Source of the DNA: Candidatus Saccharimonadota bacterium
Lineage (GTDB): Bacteria > Patescibacteriota > Saccharimonadia > Saccharimonadales > Saccharimonadaceae
Direction of reading: 5' to 3'
Length of the DNA stretch: 5,174 nucleotides
NCBI GenBank assembly: GCA_905373345.1
Contig: CAJPSU010000055.1
Span: 1-5,174, forward strand
The position numbers and the translations under genes were made by a program. The notes beneath the pieces are model-generated. The model saw only the letters and a list, made by a program, of their open reading frames with translations. It made no database searches and was not told where the DNA came from. Below, one piece after another: positions 1 to 4,313 of this stretch (position 1 is the stretch's first letter; every line of letters starts with the position of its first letter).

Positions 1-1
1 A

Positions 2-664
2 CTGCTGCCGGTCGATACAATTGCAACACTTAGCGAAAGCCGCCGGCAAGCAGTAAATATCTCAACCAAGCAGCGTTTAGATTGGGAAGCACTACGCGCT
101 AAAGTAAAGCAAGGCATGCGCAATGCGACGCTTATGGCAATTGCGCCGACCGCAAACATCTCACACGTGACCGGCACGACGCCAGGGCTTGATCCGCAAT
201 TTAGCCAAATTTTCAGCCGCAGCACGTTAAACGGTAAATTCCTTGAGGTTAATCACAATTTAGTAGCAAAACTAAAAGAGCTAAAGCTATGGGATGAGCT
301 AAAAGACGAATTACTCATCAATCAAGGCGATATTCAAGGTATGGAACAAATTCCGCAAGCAGTGCGTGATGTTTACAAAACGAGCTTTCAACTGTCGCCG
401 TACGCGTTTATTGAGGTAGCGGCGCGGGCGCAGAAATGGGTTGATCAAGCAATTAGCCGCAACATGTATTTGGAAACGCGCGATATTGATGAGTATGAAA
501 AGATCTACCGTGAAGCCTGGCGCCGTGGCCTTAAGACGACATACTACTTGCATGTGAAACCGCGTCATCAATCAGAACAGACTACTGTTGCTGCAAACAA
601 GGCAGAGAAAATTCAGAAAGAAAATCAGCGCAAAGTTGGATTCGGCTTTGCACGGAAAAAATAA
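2..664 (+). CDS. nrdA: Ribonucleoside-diphosphate reductase alpha subunit, class I, 3' part only
   Basis: This is the large catalytic subunit of class I ribonucleotide reductase, which converts NDPs to dNDPs in the cytoplasm with NrdB. The frame is open from position 2, so only the last 220 codons are present; the active-site cysteines and any ATP cone lie upstream. The fragment contains GMRN followed by MAIAPTANIS (fragment residues 38-54), which is the phosphate-binding segment of the Chlamydia-like NrdA subgroup. Near the C-terminus is GLKTTYYL, whose two Tyr (nt 542-547) correspond to E. coli Y730/Y731 of the radical relay. The protein ends in a Lys/Arg-rich segment, GFGFARKK. There is no cysteine anywhere in the 220 residues, so the usual C-terminal Cys pair that re-reduces the active site is absent. 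The TAA stop is followed after 11 nt by nrdB, so the two form an operon. The family call is very safe. The missing tail is real in this sequence; its consequence is inferred. Confidence 0.95.
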   Translation: MLPVDTIATLSESRRQAVNISTKQRLDWEALRAKVKQGMRNATLMAIAPTANISHVTGTTPGLDPQFSQIFSRSTLNGKFLEVNHNLVAKLKELKLWDELKDELLINQGDIQGMEQIPQAVRDVYKTSFQLSPYAFIEVAARAQKWVDQAISRNMYLETRDIDEYEKIYREAWRRGLKTTYYLHVKPRHQSEQTTVAANKAEKIQKENQRKVGFGFARKK

Positions 665-665
665 G

Positions 666-671
666 AGGAGG
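666..671 (+). promoter_or_regulatory. Shine-Dalgarno of nrdB
   Basis: AGGAGG lies 4 nt before the nrdB ATG and directly after the nrdA stop. It is the best ribosome binding site in the window. It fixes the nrdB start and shows that downstream genes of this operon use SD-led initiation. Confidence 0.85.
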
Positions 672-675
672 AACT

Positions 676-1674
676 ATGACAGTATCAACACAACCAAAGG
701 GAATTTTAGGCTCAGGCTTGCGCGACGGGCTGCAGCTGAAGCCGGTGCGTTATCAGTGGGCGTATGATCTATATAATCAGGCGGTAGCAAATACGTGGTT
801 TCCGAATGAAGTGCAGCTTGTGCAGGATTTAACTGACTTTGAGAAGATGACAGACGAGGAAAAGCATGCGCTCAAGACTGTTATTAGTTATCTCAATCCA
901 AACGAGCTGCTTATTAACAAAAGCCTCGCTTTTGGGATCTACCCATATGTCAATGCCGCTGAAGCGCATTGTTACCTCTCGAAACAGATGTGGGAAGAGG
1001 CAAATCACTTCATGACATTTGAATATATCATTGAGACGTTTCCATTTAATCGCGAAGAGATTTACGCAGCTGGGCGCGGCAAGCAAAGCCTGAAAGATAA
1101 ATCCGATTTTCAGCTGAAGTATGTCGGGCGCATGCTTAACGATAAGCTTGATGTCACTACGACTGAAGGCAAGAAAGACTTCGTTCGTAATCTTGTGGCA
1201 TACAATATTGTACTAGAGGGAATCTGGTTTTACTCAGGTTTCATGGTCGGTATGAGCTTTCGGCGGCGTAATCTATTGCGTAATGTTGGCAGCTTGTTGG
1301 ATTGGATTACGCGCGACGAAAACTTGCATTTAACGTTTGGTATCAATTTGTTGCTCACTATTATGGAAGAGAATGAAGACTTGCAAGACCCAGAGTTTGC
1401 TGAGGAAATTCGCGGGCTGATTCTAAAAGCCGTTGAACTCGAGGAAGCGTACAACAAAGATATGCTGCCGCAGGGAATCTTAGGCTTGAACGCAGATTAT
1501 GTTAATCAGTATGTCAAATTCATGACCGACCGGCGGCTTGAAGAGCTTGGGTTTGAGAAAGAATACCACGTATCGAATCCCGCCAAGTGGATGGCAGCGG
1601 CGAATGATACGTTGGAATTGGTAAACTTCTTTGAAAGTACAAATACAAGCTACGAAGTTAACTCGGTAAAGTAG
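676..1674 (+). CDS. nrdB: Ribonucleoside-diphosphate reductase beta subunit, class Ic-like (no radical Tyr)
   Basis: This is the metal-carrying radical subunit of class I RNR, 332 residues, complete, partner of the NrdA just upstream. All six metal ligands are visible: E77, E108, H111, E181, E215 and H218. Their spacing (31, 3 and 34, 3) is identical to E. coli D84/E115/H118 and E204/E238/H241. The first ligand is Glu, not Asp. The position equivalent to the radical Y122 of E. coli is F115 (in EANHFMTF, codon 1018-1020). Both are hallmarks of the Chlamydia trachomatis class Ic enzyme, which uses a Mn(IV)/Fe(III) centre in place of a tyrosyl radical. W41 matches the relay Trp (E. coli W48), and Y326 in the C-terminal NFFES...SYEV tail matches the relay Tyr near the subunit interface. 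The start is set by AGGAGG. The family is certain. The class Ic assignment is from residues only, and the metal content is inferred. Confidence 0.96.
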   Translation: MTVSTQPKGILGSGLRDGLQLKPVRYQWAYDLYNQAVANTWFPNEVQLVQDLTDFEKMTDEEKHALKTVISYLNPNELLINKSLAFGIYPYVNAAEAHCYLSKQMWEEANHFMTFEYIIETFPFNREEIYAAGRGKQSLKDKSDFQLKYVGRMLNDKLDVTTTEGKKDFVRNLVAYNIVLEGIWFYSGFMVGMSFRRRNLLRNVGSLLDWITRDENLHLTFGINLLLTIMEENEDLQDPEFAEEIRGLILKAVELEEAYNKDMLPQGILGLNADYVNQYVKFMTDRRLEELGFEKEYHVSNPAKWMAAANDTLELVNFFESTNTSYEVNSVK

Positions 1675-1681
1675 AGGTGCT

Positions 1682-2014
1682 ATGAACAATTTTGACTCAG
1701 TGCGGGTTGGCTGTTTAGCGACGACGAATGCCGACGGCTCACCGCGTGCAACGCCACTCCATTTTGTACTCACTGATACGCAACTGGTCTGGCTGTCATC
1801 TGAAACGGCGGTTCACTCGCAGAACATCAGTCGCGATCCGCGTATATCATTTACGATGTGGAAGAGTCCGACAATCGCGCTGCGTATTGATGGCACAGCA
1901 CGCGTAGCATCGGGTGATGAAGCTAGAGCATTGACGCGCGCCTTCCGCAAAAAACTTGGCAATTCGCCAAAATTACCAGGTGCGTTCGTCTACGCTGTCG
2001 ACCGTGTAAAGTAG
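1682..2014 (+). CDS. Short PPOX-like FMN-binding split-barrel protein
   Basis: The protein has 110 residues and resembles the pyridoxamine 5'-phosphate oxidase-like split barrel family. It opens with a beta strand VGCLATTNADGSPRATPLHFV (residues 9-29), then a strand carrying LVWLSS, then T-x-x-HSQNISRDPRISF (residues 42-58), a typical flavin-contacting region of the family. It continues with IDGTARVAS (69-77), a helix, and PGAFVYAVDRVK at the end. Family members usually bind FMN or F420 as dimers and reduce small substrates. Substrate and cofactor cannot be told here, and true PdxH activity is unlikely because the protein is about half the length of PdxH. It is short even for the family, stopping right after the YAVDRVK strand. 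The start lies 7 nt after the nrdB stop, with AGAGGTG just upstream (AGGTG only 2 nt from ATG), so translation is probably coupled to nrdB. Membership in the nrd operon suggests a redox link to the reductase, which is inference only. Confidence 0.8.
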   Translation: MNNFDSVRVGCLATTNADGSPRATPLHFVLTDTQLVWLSSETAVHSQNISRDPRISFTMWKSPTIALRIDGTARVASGDEARALTRAFRKKLGNSPKLPGAFVYAVDRVK

Positions 2015-2027
2015 CATATTCCACAAC

Positions 2028-2046
2028 GTGCGATGGTCGCATTTTG
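2028..2046 (+). terminator. Weak hairpin with short T run after the PPOX-like gene
   Basis: GTGCGA and TCGCAT pair around a TGG loop (six pairs, one of them G-T) and are followed by a run of four T. The stem is short, so it would be at most a leaky terminator or attenuator between the PPOX-like gene and the 64-residue gene. It could also be chance. Confidence 0.3.
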
Positions 2047-2056
2047 ATTGAATCAA
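2044..2056. repeat. 13-bp palindrome TTGATT-G-AATCAA
   Basis: The two perfect 6-bp arms have a single central base. The palindrome overlaps the candidate -35 of the promoter for the 64-residue gene, so it is a possible operator. The same arms, spaced by 7 nt, recur after that gene (2318-2336). It does not resemble the known NrdR box. Confidence 0.45.
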
Positions 2057-2077
2057 CGGTACGCAGTACTGTATGAT
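2048..2077 (+). promoter_or_regulatory. Candidate internal promoter for the 64-residue gene
   Basis: TTGAAT (2048-2053) and TATGAT (2072-2077) are separated by 18 nt. A start near 2084 would give a leader of about 30 nt containing the GGGGGAG ribosome site. The match is moderate and there is no extended -10. The gene may instead be read only from the nrd operon. Confidence 0.4.
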
Positions 2078-2104
2078 AAACGTAAGCAGATAGCATAAAA
2101 AAAA

Positions 2105-2111
2105 GGGGGAG
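2105..2111 (+). promoter_or_regulatory. Shine-Dalgarno of the 64-residue gene
   Basis: GGGGGAG lies 3 nt before the ATG at 2115, after a run of eight A. It is purine-rich and well placed, and it supports the short frame as a real gene. Confidence 0.65.
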
Positions 2112-2114
2112 AAT

Positions 2115-2309
2115 ATGGCAGACGACGATACAGCGTCGGTAAAACGTGTGTTATCAGACGATAACGCATCGCTTGAAGATAAACTGAAAGCGATTGAGCA
2201 AATGGTGCAGCAAGCGCAGATAGAAGCTGACATGAAAGCAAAAGCCACCGGGGAAATTGTTGCGCCCGTTGATCCGGCTGATCTGACGATGTGCATTGGC
2301 TGCCAGTAA
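2115..2309 (+). CDS. Small acidic protein with C-terminal CxxCQ; candidate stand-alone NrdA thiol tail
   Basis: The 64-residue soluble protein has three parts. Residues 1-17 are acidic. Residues 19-44 are a predicted charged helix (SLEDKLKAIEQMVQQAQIEA, then DMKAKA). Residues 46-64 are a Pro/Val linker ending in PVDPADLTMCIGCQ. The only two cysteines, C60 and C63, form a CxxC one residue from the C-terminus. Many NrdA proteins of the subgroup encoded upstream end in a very similar way (C-x-x-C-Q, often after a DP-containing linker; known from memory). That tail enters the active site, re-reduces it, and is then recharged by thioredoxin or glutaredoxin. The NrdA of this window lacks any such cysteines. 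The simplest reading is that this protein supplies the tail in trans, with the helix docking it to the reductase. It could instead be an unrelated small redox or metal-binding protein. That it is a gene is likely from the ribosome site, the position and the terminator after it; the function is inference. Confidence 0.75.
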   Translation: MADDDTASVKRVLSDDNASLEDKLKAIEQMVQQAQIEADMKAKATGEIVAPVDPADLTMCIGCQ

Positions 2310-2315
2310 ACATCG

Positions 2316-2338
2316 TTTTGATTTTAGCGTAATCAAAA
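2316..2338 (+). other. AT-rich hairpin overlapping the terminator
   Basis: TTTTGATT (2316-2323) and AATCAAAA (2331-2338) form a perfect 8-bp stem with a 7-nt loop. Its 3' arm shares CAAAA with the 5' arm of the terminator stem starting at 2334, so the two hairpins cannot both form fully. It may act as an antiterminator-like alternative, or it may just be AT-rich sequence. Confidence 0.35.
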
Positions 2339-2380
2339 ATTACCTTTTGTAATAGTTGACAGAGGTAATTTTTGTTATTT
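2334..2380 (+). terminator. Hairpin terminator of the nrd block
   Basis: CAAAAATTACCT (2334-2345) and AGGTAATTTTTG (2363-2374) pair perfectly over 12 bp around a 17-nt loop. The T-rich 3' arm runs on into TTATTT. The stem is AT-rich but long. It sits 25 nt after the stop of the 64-residue gene and before the pyrG promoter, the expected place for a transcript end. The A-rich 5' side would let it work in both directions. Confidence 0.65.
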
Positions 2381-2385
2381 AGTGT
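2356..2385 (+). promoter_or_regulatory. Possible distal pyrG promoter inside the terminator loop
   Basis: A consensus -35 TTGACA (2356-2361) lies in the terminator loop. Only poor -10 matches follow at the right distance (TTTAGT after 16 nt, TAGTGT after 18 nt). If used, transcription would start near 2392 and the 28-bp palindrome would be in the leader RNA. Weak candidate. Confidence 0.2.
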
Positions 2386-2396
2386 CTGTAATGTTT

Positions 2397-2424
2397 TTTA
2401 TGACGCTACATGTAGCGTCATAAA
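2397..2424. promoter_or_regulatory. Perfect 28-bp palindrome upstream of pyrG, candidate operator
   Basis: The half-site TTTATGACGCTACA is followed directly by its exact reverse complement, with no spacer and no mismatch. The palindrome ends 9 nt before the extended -10 of pyrG and covers the place where a -35 would sit (about 2414-2419). A dimeric protein bound here would block or contact RNA polymerase. It is not a good terminator: the T run precedes rather than follows the hairpin, and there is no T run after it on either strand. Confidence 0.6.
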
Positions 2425-2433
2425 CAGGAACCA

Positions 2434-2442
2434 TGCTATAAT
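2434..2442 (+). promoter_or_regulatory. Extended -10 promoter of pyrG
   Basis: TGC followed by a consensus TATAAT (2437-2442). No -35 match is present, because that region is the palindrome. The expected start point is 2448-2451, right at the first ATG (2451), so the mRNA would be leaderless or have a leader of about 20 nt if the ATG at 2469 is used. Confidence 0.7.
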
Positions 2443-2450
2443 AAAATTCC

Positions 2451-4055
2451 ATGGAGATAACAGATCACATGGGCAAACAGACAAAATTTATTTTCGTTAC
2501 CGGCGGCGTTCTTTCGGGGGTAGGAAAGGGAATTACCGCGGCGAGCATCGGTGCAGTGCTCAAAGCCAAGGGCTTGTCGGTTTCGATTCAAAAGTGCGAC
2601 CCGTATCTCAATGTCGATGCGGGTCTTTTGAATCCGGCGGAACACGGCGAATGTTTTGTTACTAAAGACGGCGCTGAAACCGATCTTGATTTGGGGCACT
2701 ACGAACGATTTCTTGACATTGAATTAACGCAGCAGAATGCAACGTTGGCGGGGCGTTTATTATCAAATCTGATCGCCGACGAGCGCGCCGGCAAGTTCGG
2801 CGGCAAAACCGTACAATTGATTCCGCACTTAACCGGTGCGATTCAACAGGCAATCATAACAGCCGCTAAAGGCAGCGACGTTCATATCGTTGAGATTGGC
2901 GGCACAGTGGGTGACTATGAAGGTCTGAGCTTCATTGAAGCAATCCGTGAATTTGCTCATAAAGTCGGTAAAGAGCACTGCCTGTATGCGCATGTTGTGT
3001 ACGTACCTTTTATCGGCACAAGCAAGGAATTTAAGAGTAAACCAGCGCAAAACGCCTTGAATGATCTGCGCGGTTTCGGTATTGTGCCGGAAATTGTAAT
3101 TGTGCGCAGTGATAAGCCGGCGCCAGCCTCAGTCGCGCGTAAAATCGCATTATTTGGCGGTGTCGACGAAGCGGGCGTGCTAATGTTGCCGAACGTGGAC
3201 AGCGTATTCAAAATTCCAGCGCGTATTGCCGAAAGCTCGCTCATGACGATCCTCAATGCATTTACTAGTAATATGACGTCGCCGCAGTTGGACGCGTGGG
3301 CAGATTTAGCGTTGCGTCAAAACAAAACACACCGCGAGAGCGTGATTGTCGGGCTCGTTGCAAAATATATGGATAACGAAGATACGTATCTATCAGTGAC
3401 GGAAGCATTGCGCGCTGCTGCTTGGGCGGAAAATGTCGGGCTGACAATTAAATGGATTAATGCCGAGACGGCGACGAAACGTGATTTCGCAAATGTTGAT
3501 GCATTGCTCGTGCCTGGAGGTTTTGGTGTGCGCGGTGTTGATGGCAAGATTGCAGCAGCAATCTATGCGCTTGAAAACAATACGCCATATTTAGGGATTT
3601 GCTTAGGGCTGCAGACAGCGGTGATCGCAGCAGCGCGGCGCGCAGGGCTAGCGGATGCGCATAGCACGGAATTTGATCCCGCAACGACACACGACGTTGT
3701 GTATATCATGCCCGGGCAAGAAGGTAAAGAGTCGACAGGCGGTACATTGCGGCTTGGCAATTATCCAGCAGTATTTACGGCGCGGTCAAAAGTTGCAGAA
3801 CTATATCAGAACGATCATGTAACTGAACGACATCGCCATCGCTACGAAGTAAATCAGTACTATTTGCCGCAAATTAAAGCGGGCGGCGTCGTTGTCAGTG
3901 GTATGTCTCCTGATGGCTCGCTCGTAGAGTTTGTCGAAGCGCCGGCATGCGATTTCTTTGTCGCTACGCAAGCGCATCCGGAATTTCGTTCGCGCCCAAT
4001 GCGCCCGCACCCGCTATTTACAGGGCTTATTCGTGCTGCTATTGACAAAAAATAA
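2451..4055 (+). CDS. pyrG: CTP synthase (glutamine-hydrolysing)
   Basis: The enzyme makes CTP from UTP, ATP and glutamine, the last step of pyrimidine nucleotide synthesis, in the cytoplasm. Numbering is from the ATG at 2451 (534 residues). The synthetase domain (about 10-275) shows the P-loop GGVLSGVGKG (18-27), KCDPYLNVDAG, HGECFVTKDGAETDLDLGHYERF (65-87) and VEIGGTVGDYEG (147-158). The class I glutaminase domain (about 295-530) shows PGGFGVRG, the nucleophile C384 in LGICLGLQ, ERHRHRYEVN, and H509/E511 in AHPEF, so the Cys-His-Glu triad is complete. Length matches the family. Two starts are possible: 2451, which fits the leaderless pattern of the neighbouring promoters, and 2469 (528 residues, MGKQTKFIFVTGG), which fits the family N-terminus better and has GGAG 12 nt upstream. 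The gene has its own promoter behind a 28-bp palindrome. No terminator separates it from the next small gene. Confidence 0.97.
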   Translation: MEITDHMGKQTKFIFVTGGVLSGVGKGITAASIGAVLKAKGLSVSIQKCDPYLNVDAGLLNPAEHGECFVTKDGAETDLDLGHYERFLDIELTQQNATLAGRLLSNLIADERAGKFGGKTVQLIPHLTGAIQQAIITAAKGSDVHIVEIGGTVGDYEGLSFIEAIREFAHKVGKEHCLYAHVVYVPFIGTSKEFKSKPAQNALNDLRGFGIVPEIVIVRSDKPAPASVARKIALFGGVDEAGVLMLPNVDSVFKIPARIAESSLMTILNAFTSNMTSPQLDAWADLALRQNKTHRESVIVGLVAKYMDNEDTYLSVTEALRAAAWAENVGLTIKWINAETATKRDFANVDALLVPGGFGVRGVDGKIAAAIYALENNTPYLGICLGLQTAVIAAARRAGLADAHSTEFDPATTHDVVYIMPGQEGKESTGGTLRLGNYPAVFTARSKVAELYQNDHVTERHRHRYEVNQYYLPQIKAGGVVVSGMSPDGSLVEFVEAPACDFFVATQAHPEFRSRPMRPHPLFTGLIRAAIDKK

Positions 4056-4070
4056 TGCTTATGCTAATAT
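4042..4070 (+). promoter_or_regulatory. Strong promoter overlapping the 3' end of pyrG
   Basis: Consensus TTGACA (4042-4047), a 17-nt spacer, TGC, then TAATAT (4065-4070). The -35 is formed by the last codons of pyrG and the stop lies in the spacer. The ATG of the next gene at 4077 is exactly where transcription should begin, giving a leaderless mRNA. It is the best promoter match in the window. Confidence 0.8.
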
Positions 4071-4076
4071 AAAGCC

Positions 4077-4244
4077 ATGGCAGAAGAAAAACAAACACCA
4101 GAAGTCAGGTCTGTCGACGATATGATGTCTCGGGAAGACACCCTTATGTTGCGTGCTATTTTGCGCGATCGCAACTCGCGCGGCATCATGCCAGTGTCGG
4201 TGTATCGTCCGGCAGACTACGAAGACGGCGAAGTACTTGGGTAG
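4077..4244 (+). CDS. Hypothetical 55-residue protein
   Basis: I do not recognise this protein. The frame runs from ATG 4077 to TAG 4242-4244. It starts with a charged, probably disordered stretch (MAEEKQTPEVRSVDD), then a likely helix (MSREDTLMLRAILRDRNS, residues 17-34), then GIMPVSVYRPADYEDGEVLG. It has no cysteine, no membrane segment and no signal peptide. The gene is supported by a near-consensus promoter placed exactly at its ATG and by a terminator 14 nt after its stop, so it is a self-contained transcription unit. It could also be read through from pyrG. The start has no ribosome binding site, consistent with leaderless translation. The short amphipathic helix plus acidic tail could suggest an adaptor or protein-binding role, but no function can be assigned. 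Confidence 0.7.
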   Translation: MAEEKQTPEVRSVDDMMSREDTLMLRAILRDRNSRGIMPVSVYRPADYEDGEVLG

Positions 4245-4258
4245 TTACCGCCGCCAAA

Positions 4259-4292
4259 GAAAGCGTTCGCGATTCGTTCCCGAGCGCTTTTT
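4259..4292 (+). terminator. Rho-independent terminator before argS
   Basis: AAAGCGTTCG (4260-4269) pairs with CGAGCGCTTT (4281-4290), ten pairs including one G-T, around an 11-nt loop. The run of five T ends at 4292. It ends transcripts from pyrG and the 55-residue gene just before the argS promoter. Confidence 0.8.
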
Positions 4293-4297
4293 GTATC

Positions 4298-4306
4298 TGT
4301 TATAAT
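4298..4306 (+). promoter_or_regulatory. Extended -10 promoter of argS
   Basis: TGT followed by consensus TATAAT (4301-4306); no convincing -35, as that region is the terminator stem. The ATG at 4314 is 7 nt after the -10 and no ribosome site can fit between, so a leaderless mRNA is expected. Confidence 0.75.
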
Positions 4307-4313
4307 AGAACAC

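Noticed and set aside
2044..2056. NrdR box in the nrd block
   Set aside because: The TTGATT/AATCAA palindrome does not match the ACACWATATWTGTGT-like NrdR consensus; real NrdR sites would be upstream of nrdA, outside the window.
2397..2424. The 28-bp palindrome as a rho-independent terminator
   Set aside because: The T run comes before the hairpin on the + strand, and no T run follows on either strand; a DNA-binding site fits better.
2310..2450. CTP-sensing attenuator or riboswitch in front of pyrG
   Set aside because: The predicted transcript starts at or within about 20 nt of the coding region, so there is no leader to fold, and no GGGC start tract is present.
2372..2665. 97-codon open frame overlapping the start of pyrG
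   Set aside because: It overlaps the conserved CTP synthase N-terminus in another frame, spans the palindrome and promoter, and its product has no recognisable features.
3931..4125. 64-codon frame across the pyrG/55-residue gene junction
   Set aside because: It is a shadow of the conserved glutaminase C-terminus, crosses a promoter, and has no ribosome site.
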